A stretch of 18,841 bases of DNA, taken from NCBI GenBank assembly GCA_964452575.1, contig CAYVMN010000082.1, positions 1 through 18,841 on the forward strand, in the 5' to 3' direction. The notes under the pieces were generated by a model that did no database searches, was not told where the DNA came from, and was given only the letters and a program-made list of their open reading frames with translations. Both the position numbers and the translations under genes were made by a program. This DNA is from CAYVMN01 sp964452575. Lineage in GTDB: Bacteria; Desulfobacterota; DSM-4660; Desulfatiglandales; Desulfatiglandaceae. Shown here in pieces: positions 1-7,883 of the stretch (position 1 is its first letter; every line of letters starts with the position of its first letter).

Positions 1-1197
1 GCTATGGGTCAAACTGTTCAATAAAGTAGATTTTCCTGAGTTGGTGTACCCCACGATGGATATCACCGGCAACCTATTCGCCCCCCGCTGCCGCCTCCTT
101 TCCTCCCTCTGCAGTTTGATCTCCCTGAGCTCGCTGTTCAATCTTGCGATCCTCTCCCTGACCCTCCGCCTGTTGATCTCCAACTTGGTCTCACCAGGTC
201 CCCTTCCCCCTATTCCTCCCGTCAGTCGAGACATGGCGGTATTCTTGGTTGCGAGCCTGGGCAGGAGGTACTTCAACTGGGCAAGCTCTACCTGGATCTT
301 TCCCTCTCTGGTCACTGCGCGTCTGGCGAATATATCCAGGATGAGCTGACTCCTGTCTATGATCTTGAGTTCGGTGAAATCAGCCAGGCTCTTCACCTGG
401 GCAGCCGTCAACTCGTTATTGAAGATCAAGAGATTTGAACCGGTCTGAAGGCACCGTAGGACCAGTTCACTTAGTTTTCCCTTTCCCATCAAGAAGCGAG
501 GATCGGCCTTCTTGATCCGCTGGACTACCCTCCCAGCCACGTCTATGTCATCAGAAAGGGCCAGGGCCTCAAGTTCATCCAAGAACTCTTCTTGTTGTCG
601 TCGTGAATCCGGTGTCACTCCTACCAGTAAGGCCTTCTCCTTTCTTTCCAAGGGGCGTCCAACACGGGTCCTTCCAAGCTCCTCTTCCAGGGAACGGATC
701 ATCTCCAGAAAATCGATATCCAATTGCCCGATGTCATTGACCTGACCCAGGTCCCACCCCTTTCCCTTACTGTTTGTCGGCAGGATATTGGCATATGAGA
801 TGGACCCTGGTATCCCTTCTTCACCCACCTGTACGCACACCATGAGGTCCAGACCCGGCAAAACCAGGTCAGATAAGTCTTCTTCAGAGAGGGGTTCCCC
901 ATTCAGGTGAGTGTGGATACATCGAAGGCCCTTGAGACGGCCTGCCCCCAGCCTGAAGCCGCTCAGGTCAGGGATCCATATATGCCTATTGTCACCAAGA
1001 ATCACATATTCGACATGACCCTTGCGGGTCATCAACAGGGCCACCTGTCTGTTGATCTCGTGGGAAATAGAGGAGATCTGGCGGGTCAATTCGCGGGAAA
1101 TTATTTCACAGGGGGGTATTCTGCGACGGTAAAGATTCTGAAGTCGCTTCTGCTGGCTGGCCTTCAGGCCACCGGTCTTGCCATATACCTTGTCGAT
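1..1197 (-). CDS. hflX: GTPase HflX, partial (C-terminal part beyond base 1)
   Basis: HflX is a ribosome-associated GTPase that helps split or rescue stalled ribosomes. The minus-strand frame is open from an in-frame TAA (1210-1212) to the window edge, about 400 codons. It reads KTGGLKASQ near the N terminus, a glycine-rich GGIGGRGPGETKLE segment, a basic helical region and finally the P-loop VGYTNSGKSTLLNSLT at 6-53. These are the HflX N-terminal domain, linker and G1 motif; the rest of the G domain is outside the window. It is a long form, with about 380 residues before the P-loop. No ATG, GTG or TTG lies between the upstream stop and the conserved N terminus. The chosen start is ATC (1195-1197), 7 nt after an AAAAGGG Shine-Dalgarno. 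A missing A in the A-run at 1208-1211 would instead restore an ATG at 1230-1232. It follows dnaB closely and is probably the last gene of that operon. Confidence 0.9.
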   Translation of the reverse strand, partial: MDKVYGKTGGLKASQQKRLQNLYRRRIPPCEIISRELTRQISSISHEINRQVALLMTRKGHVEYVILGDNRHIWIPDLSGFRLGAGRLKGLRCIHTHLNGEPLSEEDLSDLVLPGLDLMVCVQVGEEGIPGSISYANILPTNSKGKGWDLGQVNDIGQLDIDFLEMIRSLEEELGRTRVGRPLERKEKALLVGVTPDSRRQQEEFLDELEALALSDDIDVAGRVVQRIKKADPRFLMGKGKLSELVLRCLQTGSNLLIFNNELTAAQVKSLADFTELKIIDRSQLILDIFARRAVTREGKIQVELAQLKYLLPRLATKNTAMSRLTGGIGGRGPGETKLEINRRRVRERIARLNSELREIKLQREERRRQRGANRLPVISIVGYTNSGKSTLLNSLTHS

Positions 1198-1271
1198 AAT
1201 TTCGCCCTTTTACGCCTTAGGCGGGCCGGCATCAGGGCCCTAATCACTGACCACTAGCAACCGACTACTCC

Positions 1272-2636
1272 CTACACGGTAATATCCTGTTCAGTGTAAT
1301 TTCTAAACCGCGTGAGCTCCTTCTGAAAGGTCAGCTTCAGGAATCCGGTGGGTCCATTTCTCTGCTTTGCCACATTGATGTCGGCAATATTGCGGTTTTC
1401 CGTCGAGTCAGGGTAGTATACCTCGTCCCTGTAAATAAAGGCGATCACATCTGCATCCTGTTCAATTGCACCGCTCTCCCTTAGATCTGCCAGCTGGGGC
1501 TTTTTGTTTGGCCGGTCTTCCACCTTTCTGTTTAGCTGGGAAATGGCAACAACCGGGACATTGAGGTCCTTTGCCAGGGCCTTCAAGGATCTCGAGATCG
1601 CTGATATCTCCAGTTGACGGGACTCGGCAGACCTGCGGCCCTGAATCAGTTGCAGGTAATCAACGATCACGAGCACCAGCTCTTGTTTTTTCTTGAGCCT
1701 CCTGCATTTGGCCTTCATTTCGAGGACGCTGATGGCCGAGCTGTCATCGATAAAGATCGGCAGCTCTGACAGGCGATTGGCCGACTCGGTCAACAGTCCC
1801 CATTCATGATCCCTTATGAAGCCGGTCCTCACCTTGGTGGCGTTTATACCTGAATCAAATCCCAGCAACCTGATCCCCAGCTGTGATTTGGACATCTCAA
1901 GAGAGAAGATCGCCACCCCTTTATTGGTTTTTTTGGCTGCATTGTAACCGATATTCAGGGCCAGGGCCGTCTTCCCCATACTTGGCCTGCCGGCAATGAT
2001 AATCAGGTCAGAGGGCTGAAGGCCCGTTGTAATGCGATCAAAATCATCAAACCCGGTGGGCACACCTGTCACATATCCCTCGAACTGGGCCGCACTCTCC
2101 AACTGCCTAAAACTGTCGGCAATGACCGCATTCAGGCTCTGAAACCCTTCTGCCACCTGCTCCTCAGCAATATCGAAGATAGACTGCTCGGCCATTTCCA
2201 AGAGATCCTCGGTATCTTCCAGATCCCGAAAACAGGCCTCGGAAATGACCGAACACTGGCCTATCAGCTTCCTTCTTATGGACAACCCCTTTACGATCTC
2301 TGCGTGGAAAGCGACTCCTGCAGAGGTAGAAACAGCCTCCACCAGGGAAGCCAAATACTCTGTTCCCCCGACCTTTTCCAATAGATCCTTCTTGCTAAGG
2401 TACCTGGAAAGGGTAATGATATCGATTGGTTCGTCATTACCATATAATTGGACCATCCCCTCAAAAAGGGACTTATTTGCCTCGCGGTAGAAGTCCTCGG
2501 GCGACAAGACATCCATCACCTGACTTAAGGCGTCATTATTCATCAAAATGCCGCCCAGTATAGCCTGTTCCGCCTCAATGTTTTGAGGGGGAACCTTCAA
2601 ATAGGAAGGGGCATTTTTTTCCTTGGCCTGCTGCAT
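1272..2636 (-). CDS. dnaB: Replicative DNA helicase DnaB
   Basis: Hexameric 5'-3' helicase that unwinds DNA at the replication fork and binds primase. The 454-aa length is usual for the family. The N-terminal DnaB domain covers about residues 15-115 (PPQNIEAEQAILGG near the start). The RecA-like motor follows: Walker A GRPSMGKTA at 216-224, Walker B VIVDYLQL at 323-330, then the AISQLNR and DLRESGAIEQDADVI motifs near 365-398. No intein or insertion is seen. The ATG at 2636 begins 11 nt after the rplI stop. Its Shine-Dalgarno is weak, so translation may be coupled to rplI. The rplI-dnaB-hflX order supports a single operon started upstream of rpsF. Confidence 0.97.
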   Translation of the reverse strand: MQQAKEKNAPSYLKVPPQNIEAEQAILGGILMNNDALSQVMDVLSPEDFYREANKSLFEGMVQLYGNDEPIDIITLSRYLSKKDLLEKVGGTEYLASLVEAVSTSAGVAFHAEIVKGLSIRRKLIGQCSVISEACFRDLEDTEDLLEMAEQSIFDIAEEQVAEGFQSLNAVIADSFRQLESAAQFEGYVTGVPTGFDDFDRITTGLQPSDLIIIAGRPSMGKTALALNIGYNAAKKTNKGVAIFSLEMSKSQLGIRLLGFDSGINATKVRTGFIRDHEWGLLTESANRLSELPIFIDDSSAISVLEMKAKCRRLKKKQELVLVIVDYLQLIQGRRSAESRQLEISAISRSLKALAKDLNVPVVAISQLNRKVEDRPNKKPQLADLRESGAIEQDADVIAFIYRDEVYYPDSTENRNIADINVAKQRNGPTGFLKLTFQKELTRFRNYTEQDITV

Positions 2637-2647
2637 CCAATAATTAC

Positions 2648-3106
2648 CTACTCGTCTTTTCCCTTTTCAGGCCCTACAATCACCTTTACCGAGCCCGTGA
2701 CCTTGGGATAGATCTTGATCGGAACCTTAAATTCCCCTAGGGCCTTTATGGGCCTTTCTAGGACCACCTTTCTTCGGTCAACGACAATGCCCTGCTTTTC
2801 GAGTCGTGATGCGATGTCCATGCTGGTTACAGAGCCGTATAATTTCCCCTCTTCACCTGCCTTCTGCAAAAAGGTGATCACAACCCCTTCTATCCTTTCC
2901 CTCAGTCTTTCAGCGTCTTCTCTTGCCTTCAGCCTCTTGGCCTCAATCTTTCTCCTTTGCAATTGAAAGATCTTCATGTTTTGTGCACTCGCTTCGACTG
3001 CGATTCTCTTCGGGATCAGGTAATTACGCGCATAGCCCTTGGTCACGTTCACGACATCTCCCTCCAGGCCCAATTCATCCACATCCTGTCTCAAAATGAT
3101 CTTCAT
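2648..3106 (-). CDS. rplI: 50S ribosomal protein L9 (bL9)
   Basis: Large-subunit protein that binds 23S rRNA near the L1 stalk. The 152-aa protein begins MKIILRQDVDELG and carries the bL9 signature KGYARNYLIP at about residues 23-32. A charged connecting helix (about 45-75) and a C-terminal rRNA-binding domain follow. The open frame extends further upstream to 3190, but the ATG at 3106 is chosen because the family starts with this MKIILRQ and because a strong GGAGGAG lies a few bases upstream. It is 22 nt downstream of the DUF2232 gene, so it is co-transcribed. Confidence 0.97.
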   Translation of the reverse strand: MKIILRQDVDELGLEGDVVNVTKGYARNYLIPKRIAVEASAQNMKIFQLQRRKIEAKRLKAREDAERLRERIEGVVITFLQKAGEEGKLYGSVTSMDIASRLEKQGIVVDRRKVVLERPIKALGEFKVPIKIYPKVTGSVKVIVGPEKGKDE

Positions 3107-3128
3107 ATTATCTCCTCCGAAACCAAAG

Positions 3129-4067
3129 TCAGCCTTGAGCTCTCCTGTGGATCTTCCGGAAGTCAATCCACTGATCGAAGAGCCCAGCAAGGGCCAAGAC
3201 CACCAAGAAGAGCTGCTGAATTATGATCAAGAAATAGATTCCTACCCTCATCCATGAGGGAATATTATATTTATTTAGAAAAAACAAGACAATAGACAGC
3301 CCGTGAAAAAGATAGGCCACCATTATTACGATCAGCACATTGACCGCAATCCATGTTATAATTCCTGAAGAGAAAAATAAAGCAAAACCTGAAACGATCA
3401 CCGCCCACACCAAACTCTCCGGTGTCTGCCACCTGTCCATGGAAATAAAGCCTGGATACTCAAGGTGTCCTATCCTAAACAAGGGTCTTGCTATGATAAC
3501 GTTGAGCCAGACCGCAAATCCGGTGCCTACAATCATGAGGGATGGATAGATCTTGGAGATGATATCCATAAAGATCTTTGCATACTGCTCAAGCTCCATG
3601 GCGTTTTCCTTGGTGATTCCGGTCTCTTCATAGGCCTCGATCGTCTCCTTTAGATGGCCCTGCAAATATTTTGAGATCAACTCAAAGGGACCTACATTTT
3701 TTGAGAGGGCAACAACGAAGAGGAAACACCAGCCCACAACCAGCATGAAGGCGGTCGCAAGGAAGATGGTCTGCCCGAGTGAGAACTTCCTTCTCATCAA
3801 CTCGGAGAGGGCCAGTCCCAAGAGGCTGAACTCTACTCCAAACAGGATGATCTGGGGATATCCTGTGAGTTTGGTAAAGAGCCCGATAATAAGCATTGCC
3901 GCCGCGGCAAGCTTTATACCTTGATACAATCCCAGCTTGGTTGAATAGTAAAGGAATGGTAACGGCGTCAATAGGCTAAGGAGGGGGCCAAACACGGGAA
4001 TCCATGCGGAGGCTAAGAGAAAAAAGGTGGCCCCACCCACACACCCCAGTAGGTCTGTCAATTTCAT
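3129..4067 (-). CDS. DUF2232 (YybS-like) integral membrane protein
   Basis: A 312-aa polytopic membrane protein of unknown biochemical role. About eight hydrophobic segments are visible: roughly residues 7-40 as a hairpin, 50-62, 72-88, 98-125, 165-195, 215-240, 240-262 and 280-305. The family, called DUF2232 or YybS-like, is commonly found between rpsR and rplI in deltaproteobacteria and Firmicutes, which is exactly its position here. I see no catalytic motif. The ATG at 4067 has no clear Shine-Dalgarno. It lies 73 nt after the rpsR stop and 22 nt before rplI, so it belongs to the ribosomal operon. Assignment rests on topology and synteny more than on any motif. Confidence 0.8.
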   Translation of the reverse strand: MKLTDLLGCVGGATFFLLASAWIPVFGPLLSLLTPLPFLYYSTKLGLYQGIKLAAAAMLIIGLFTKLTGYPQIILFGVEFSLLGLALSELMRRKFSLGQTIFLATAFMLVVGWCFLFVVALSKNVGPFELISKYLQGHLKETIEAYEETGITKENAMELEQYAKIFMDIISKIYPSLMIVGTGFAVWLNVIIARPLFRIGHLEYPGFISMDRWQTPESLVWAVIVSGFALFFSSGIITWIAVNVLIVIMVAYLFHGLSIVLFFLNKYNIPSWMRVGIYFLIIIQQLFLVVLALAGLFDQWIDFRKIHRRAQG

Positions 4068-4140
4068 GGGATTTTAGGAGTGATAAGATTCCCAAATATC
4101 AAAGAAAATGCACATCTGACAAATTCTAAGGGTCTTTAGA

Positions 4141-4407
4141 TTACCTGACAATAGAGGTAGTGAATGGCAACAGGGCAATATTTCTGGCCCTCTTGATGGC
4201 CATGGTTAACATGCGCTGGTGCTTGGCGCAGTTACCTGAAATTCTCCGTGGCGTGATCTTACCCCGCTCTGTCGTGAAATACCTGAGAATCTTAGTTTCC
4301 TTGTAATCTATCGCAAGGCTGTTGTCAGCACAGAACCGGCATATCTTCCTTCGGTGATATGTCCTCCTGAATCTATTCTTATCGTTTTTATCTCTACTGT
4401 ATGCCAT
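4141..4407 (-). CDS. rpsR: 30S ribosomal protein S18 (bS18)
   Basis: Small-subunit protein that pairs with S6 on the platform of the 30S subunit. The 88-aa sequence contains RRKICRFCADN, DYKETKILRYFTTERGKI, PRRISGNCAKHQR and the C-terminal IKRARNIALLPF, all typical of bS18. The three cysteines of the CxxC...C arrangement are present. The ATG at 4407 (MAYSRDKN) is preferred over a TTG two codons upstream because GAGG lies 6 nt before it. The start overlaps the end of rpsF by 14 nt, a common arrangement implying translational coupling between the S6 and S18 partners. Confidence 0.97.
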   Translation of the reverse strand: MAYSRDKNDKNRFRRTYHRRKICRFCADNSLAIDYKETKILRYFTTERGKITPRRISGNCAKHQRMLTMAIKRARNIALLPFTTSIVR

Positions 4408-4822
4408 TCTCAACCTCTAAGTCCCTCTCTGCCTCTACCTCTTCCTCAAAGCTTATTTCCTCCTGGGTTGCCTCATCTCCGAACATCCTGGCATCCTCTT
4501 GCTCTGCCTTGGACTTAATCGCCTCGGGGTCGGCATGGTCACTCAGCTTGATCGTCTGGTATTTTAGGACCCTGTCGTCCAGTTTCAGGTCTCTCTTCAG
4601 TTGATCCGCTATACCGGAGTCCCCGCAGTACCGCAAAAGCACGTAATAGCCTTTATCTTTCTTTTTCACCTCATAAGCCAGGGGCTTCTTGCCCCACTCG
4701 TGTACCGTTGTAACAACTCCGTTATTCTTTTCAACAATGCCGGCGAACTTGACCACGACCTCCCTGTAATCCTCTTCTGCTAGATCAGGGTTGATAATAT
4801 AAAGGGTTTCATAATATCGCAT
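4394..4822 (-). CDS. rpsF: 30S ribosomal protein S6 (bS6)
   Basis: Binds S18 and 16S rRNA in the 30S platform. The 142-aa product starts MRYYETLYIINPDL and contains GKKPLAYEVKKKDKGYYVLLRY in pieces typical of bS6. It ends in a long acidic tail (residues about 105-142, rich in E and D) that exceeds the minimal domain, as in many proteobacteria. The ATG at 4822 is the only plausible family start, yet the best Shine-Dalgarno (AAAGGAG, 4837-4843) is placed ideally for an out-of-frame ATG at 4832 that opens a 7-codon ORF overlapping the rpsF start. It is the first gene of the rpsF-rpsR-DUF2232-rplI-dnaB-hflX set. Confidence 0.97.
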   Translation of the reverse strand: MRYYETLYIINPDLAEEDYREVVVKFAGIVEKNNGVVTTVHEWGKKPLAYEVKKKDKGYYVLLRYCGDSGIADQLKRDLKLDDRVLKYQTIKLSDHADPEAIKSKAEQEDARMFGDEATQEEISFEEEVEAERDLEVENGIQ

Positions 4823-4832
4823 ATTTTTCCAT
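4809..4832 (-). other. Possible 7-codon upstream ORF overlapping the rpsF start
   Basis: ATG-GAA-AAA-TAT-GCG-ATA-TTA-TGA reads in a different frame from rpsF and overlaps its first codons. The AAAGGAG Shine-Dalgarno is about 4 nt from this ATG but 14 nt from the rpsF ATG. If translated, it could deliver ribosomes to rpsF by termination-reinitiation. It could equally be chance in a very short stretch. Confidence 0.3.
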
Positions 4833-4860
4833 TTTTCTCCTTTCGGCCTTCTCCCTACCA

Positions 4861-4893
4861 GGATCTTAGGCCCTCAGAGCGGCCTTAAGATCC
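4861..4893 (-). promoter_or_regulatory. Leader hairpin upstream of rpsF (candidate S6:S18 autoregulatory element)
   Basis: On the transcript strand an 8-bp stem (GGATCTTA with TAAGATCC) continues after a bulged A into GGCC/GGCC closing an 8-nt loop that starts GCTC. A CCG trinucleotide overlaps the upper stem. It lies about 40 nt upstream of rpsF. S6:S18 is known to bind leader RNAs carrying a CCG-containing element in many bacteria. I infer that this hairpin could be that element, but the match to the consensus was not computed. There is no U-run, so a terminator is unlikely. Confidence 0.45.
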
Positions 4894-4952
4894 GTGCACC
4901 TTGCCATCAAGCTCGCCTGAGGGGCAAGAAGGTAATTCATCAAAAATTAATT

Positions 4953-4981
4953 TATTTAATACAAGAAAATCACATTGTCAA
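4953..4981 (-). promoter_or_regulatory. Candidate sigma-70 promoter for the rpsF operon
   Basis: A perfect TTGACA -35 box (4976-4981, minus strand) is followed 16-17 nt later by an AT-rich TTAAAT/TAAATA stretch as a -10 candidate. The region then stays AT-rich before the leader hairpin. The -35 is convincing and the -10 is weak. It is the only good candidate between the DUF2304 gene and rpsF. Confidence 0.5.
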
Positions 4982-5035
4982 TTAAATTGCGCTCGTGCCA
5001 CTATGTAACTGCCAGAGGCCCTAGCCAGATCCATC

Positions 5036-5410
5036 CTAAAGTAGAGTCTCGGTTTTTTCATCCTTTTCTTGGTCGGCATCTCTTTCGCCTTCTAAGATGG
5101 CAAGCCTTTGAGTGAGTAAACGAAGCCTTCGTTCCTGGTCAGAGCGCTCAACGTCCATAGTCAGCATCTTGATTAAGATCAGGGCCATTCCAACCACGAT
5201 GAGCAAGACGGGCCCATAGTGTACACCTAGCTTATCCGCAATCCTATCCACCAGCCGAGGGAAACATCCGAATATGGCAATTGCCAAGGCCACAAGGAGC
5301 CACCATAGGGAATACCTGCTGTGCATCAAGCCTTTTCGGACCAGCAGTAGTATAATAACTGCTACCACAATCCCTATGGCCAGGGATGTAAAGTTGTATG
5401 AAATACTCAT
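5036..5410 (-). CDS. DUF2304 small membrane protein
   Basis: A 124-aa protein with three hydrophobic segments (about residues 8-24, 34-48 and 66-82) followed by a charged, probably coiled-coil tail (VERSDQERRLRLLTQRLAILEGE, read in part). This is the usual layout of DUF2304, a family habitually encoded next to GT2 dolichyl-phosphate-mannose-synthase-like glycosyltransferases. That is the case here: its ATG at 5410 is 11 nt past the GT2 stop. The longer open frame to 5524 overlaps GT2 and is not used. Its role is unknown; by association it may anchor or assist a lipid-linked sugar transferase. The Shine-Dalgarno is weak, so coupling to GT2 is likely. Confidence 0.8.
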   Translation of the reverse strand: MSISYNFTSLAIGIVVAVIILLLVRKGLMHSRYSLWWLLVALAIAIFGCFPRLVDRIADKLGVHYGPVLLIVVGMALILIKMLTMDVERSDQERRLRLLTQRLAILEGERDADQEKDEKTETLL

Positions 5411-5421
5411 GGTGCCCACAT

Positions 5422-6195
5422 CTATTTTGCCCTGGACAAACACAGTACGGTGGTGACCACCAGGTATCTTAAGACGGCTCCCCATGAGTGAAAGACCCTG
5501 GAATGTCCTGATGCCCTGGCGCACATGCTCACAGGAGTCTCAACTATCTTAAGCCCTCTCTTTTGAAGAAAAAGCAGCACCAAAATATCCTGATAGTCGA
5601 AGAGGGTAGTATTTGACGAGACCAGTTCAGAGATCGCAACCCGATTGTATGCGCGGAGTCCTGATGTCATGTCTTTTACTTCAAGCCTCGTTAATTTACG
5701 CAAGAAAGACCAGGCAAGCCTTCTCGCCATACTCCCCCGGTCGACACAGGATCCAATGACCACATCTGCCTGTTTCGATTCAATGGGTGCCATAACCGAT
5801 TGGAGGGAGCTTACAAGGTGCTGCCCGTCACCGTCCATGGTGACCGCCACCCCATACCCATGCTTGAAGGCGTAACACATGCCCGTACGGATGGCCCCCC
5901 AGGCACCTATCTGCAACCTCAGAGGTAATACGGTTGCTCCCGCTGCCCTTGCCTCTTGCGCGGTACTGTCCGTGCTCGCATCATCTATGACGACCACGGC
6001 GCAGCCAAGCTCTGCCCTGACCTCCCCCGCAATGCGCCCTATTGTGGCCGCCTCGTTCAGGGCCGGGATCAGCACAACCACTTGTTTGCCCGTGGAGGGT
6101 ACGCTTGATTTCATCCAGAATCCCTTGGAACTCGGTCTGTCTCTTGGGGGCAACCCCGATACCCTATTACTCTGCCTTTTTAATAGGAAGTTCAT
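5422..6195 (-). CDS. Family 2 glycosyltransferase (DPM/DPG-synthase-like)
   Basis: A 257-aa GT-A fold enzyme that probably transfers a sugar from a nucleotide sugar to a polyprenyl phosphate at the inner face of the membrane. Visible motifs are VVVLIPALNEAATIG (about residues 39-53), the nucleotide-binding VVVIDDASTD (about 67-76), and the metal-binding DGDGQH (about 119-124). The C terminus ends with a short hydrophobic stretch. The start at 6195 gives a basic 27-residue leader. An internal ATG at 6114, preceded by AAGGG, would put VVLIPALNE nearer the N terminus and is a real alternative. It is followed by DUF2304, with a GT4 gene 168 nt upstream. Substrate cannot be told from sequence. Confidence 0.88.
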   Translation of the reverse strand: MNFLLKRQSNRVSGLPPRDRPSSKGFWMKSSVPSTGKQVVVLIPALNEAATIGRIAGEVRAELGCAVVVIDDASTDSTAQEARAAGATVLPLRLQIGAWGAIRTGMCYAFKHGYGVAVTMDGDGQHLVSSLQSVMAPIESKQADVVIGSCVDRGSMARRLAWSFLRKLTRLEVKDMTSGLRAYNRVAISELVSSNTTLFDYQDILVLLFLQKRGLKIVETPVSMCARASGHSRVFHSWGAVLRYLVVTTVLCLSRAK

Positions 6196-6363
6196 CTTTT
6201 GAGGATCAGCACCCGGAAAAAGACACGATCACTGAAAAAGACACCTTAAAAGAGATTTTAGATTCATATACTCTATTATTTACAAAAAGTCGAATCAAAA
6301 ACCCAAGAGTGTGAATGAAAGATCGTACCCTCAAGTGAAAGTAAATTTTTCGTCGATTCGCCA

Positions 6364-7530
6364 TTAAGCCCAGTCTCGCAAAACGCTTCGATACATAACT
6401 TTGATCTCTCGGGATATTCGATCAATCTGAAAGACCTCGTCAAATCTCTCCCTGGCAGCCCGACCCATGACCTCCCTTAATTCGTGCTTCTCCCCCATCA
6501 TCTGTAAGGCCTTTGCAAGCTCCACTGGATCCCCTGGATCCACCAAAAGCCCGGTCTTCCCGTGACTTACCACCCAGCCTATACCCGAACCCGGTACGTC
6601 ACTTGCCACTACTGGCCTGGCGTATCGCATTGCCTCCAAGAGGACCAGCCCGAACGCCTCGGTGCGCTCAATGGATGGTAAGCAAAGGCAGTCGCAGGTA
6701 GCAAGCATGGCATGGAGCCTTGATTCCTCTAAGAGACCCAGGAGTTTCACCCTGTCCCTGAGCCCCAGTTCAGAGATGAGTCCTTCAAGGCCTTTCCTCT
6801 GCTCCCCTTCCCCAACAATAAATACCGTCACACGAGGGGTTTTCGCTGCGGCCCTCATAAGGACCTCATGCCCCTTGTAATAAGTCAGCCTGCCGATAGC
6901 AAGCACCCTTGTACCACCGCCTTGAGCCCATTTTATCTCTGCCCACCTCATAGCCCTCTCATCGGGCATATGCAAACGTGAAGGGTTCAGTCCGAGAGGA
7001 ATCACACGGCATTTTGCCCTAAAAGGAGCCAATGCCCTGCTCGTCGACAGGTACCGTTTTGATGTAACCACTACAGAGCGTGCGCGGTCCAGGAGATAAT
7101 ATTCAAGAGGCCTGTAGATACAATATGCCGCAGCCATCCTGCGGTCCACTTTCGAGGCTACCACGTCTGACTGCCAGTGTATCACCCAGGGAATGGCTCG
7201 CGCTTCGGGAATGAAAATAGCCCAGAAGGCCGAGAGATTTGGGAGGTGAAAATGGAGGAGGCCGGGGCGGAAGGATCTTATCTGCTGACCGATGAGAACA
7301 GGGAAAGAAGGGCTGATAGGGGCATACAGGACTTGTCCCAGTATAGGGGCCCTTACTATAGTGATATCATCCTCCCTCTCGATCAGAGAGGGCCGTCTCG
7401 GGAGGTGGTGATGGACCAGGGCGGAGGCAGAAACACCATCCTTCTTAAGGGCATGAAGAAGATCCCTCAAGAAGTTTTCCATCCCTCCCTGATAAGGGGG
7501 ATAATATTTCCCGATATGTAAGACCCGCAC
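6364..7530 (-). CDS. Family 4 glycosyltransferase
   Basis: A 388-aa GT-B enzyme, of the type that adds hexoses during lipopolysaccharide, capsule or glycolipid synthesis. The N terminus MRVLHIGKYYPPYQGGMEN is the usual acceptor-side start with the glycine loop. In the C-terminal half are AIGRLTYYKGHEVLMRA and the EX7E-type donor motif EAFGLVLLEAM, followed by GKTGLLVDPGDPVELAKAL. Length is normal and the frame intact. It reads toward the GT2/DUF2304 pair with a 168-nt AT-rich gap, so the three may form one envelope-sugar cluster, although a separate promoter in the gap is possible. The acceptor and sugar are unknown. Confidence 0.92.
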   Translation of the reverse strand: MRVLHIGKYYPPYQGGMENFLRDLLHALKKDGVSASALVHHHLPRRPSLIEREDDITIVRAPILGQVLYAPISPSFPVLIGQQIRSFRPGLLHFHLPNLSAFWAIFIPEARAIPWVIHWQSDVVASKVDRRMAAAYCIYRPLEYYLLDRARSVVVTSKRYLSTSRALAPFRAKCRVIPLGLNPSRLHMPDERAMRWAEIKWAQGGGTRVLAIGRLTYYKGHEVLMRAAAKTPRVTVFIVGEGEQRKGLEGLISELGLRDRVKLLGLLEESRLHAMLATCDCLCLPSIERTEAFGLVLLEAMRYARPVVASDVPGSGIGWVVSHGKTGLLVDPGDPVELAKALQMMGEKHELREVMGRAARERFDEVFQIDRISREIKVMYRSVLRDWA

Positions 7531-7754
7531 GCCTTAAGACACAACCATCCGTCCGCCCCCCACGGCTGCGTTCTTGTCCGTAAAGGCGTCTCTGTCAATA
7601 GGTTTCAAAATAAGTCATATCATCAACCAAACCACTTTAGTCCATGCATCCCAACTGGTCCCGCCCATGGACCAATTCCTTCTTTAATCAGTCTTACAGT
7701 GCTGACTAATTTCAGGTCTTGATATCGCAAGCAAAACGGCCCGTACCAATGGCC
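7531..7754. other. Intergenic stretch without a recognisable gene
   Basis: Between the GT4 start and the small ORF at 7755-7850. A TTGACA occurs on the minus strand near 7591 but no matching -10 box is found at 16-18 nt. No hairpin with a U-run and no repeat was seen. Confidence 0.5.
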
Positions 7755-7850
7755 CTACCTGATTGGCCTGGTAAAGGGCATGACAAGCAAGCAGAGAATC
7801 CCTCCCCAGAAAAACAAGGGCATGATCGCAGATCCTGACAGTTCAAACAT
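7755..7850 (-). CDS. Possible 31-aa single-span membrane peptide
   Basis: A 31-codon ORF beginning MFELSGSAIMPLFFWGG and ending in a basic TRPIR. Residues about 8-25 are strongly hydrophobic and would span the membrane once. AGAGGGAAG lies immediately before the ATG, a plausible Shine-Dalgarno. It begins 33 nt after the stop of the rhodanese-ferritin-like gene on the same strand, so it could be the third gene of that operon. No family is recognised. It could instead be chance or the 5' end of a decayed longer gene, because no continuation is seen after the TAG. Confidence 0.35.
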   Translation of the reverse strand: MFELSGSAIMPLFFWGGILCLLVMPFTRPIR

Positions 7851-7883
7851 CTTCCCTCTCCGGGAGATATCACCACCCGGTCC

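Noticed and set aside
907..1257. Plus-strand 116-codon frame
   Set aside because: Shadow of hflX; the minus strand encodes the conserved HflX N terminus.
7585..7600. Minus-strand TTGACA upstream of the GT4 gene as a promoter
   Set aside because: No acceptable -10 box at 15-18 nt.
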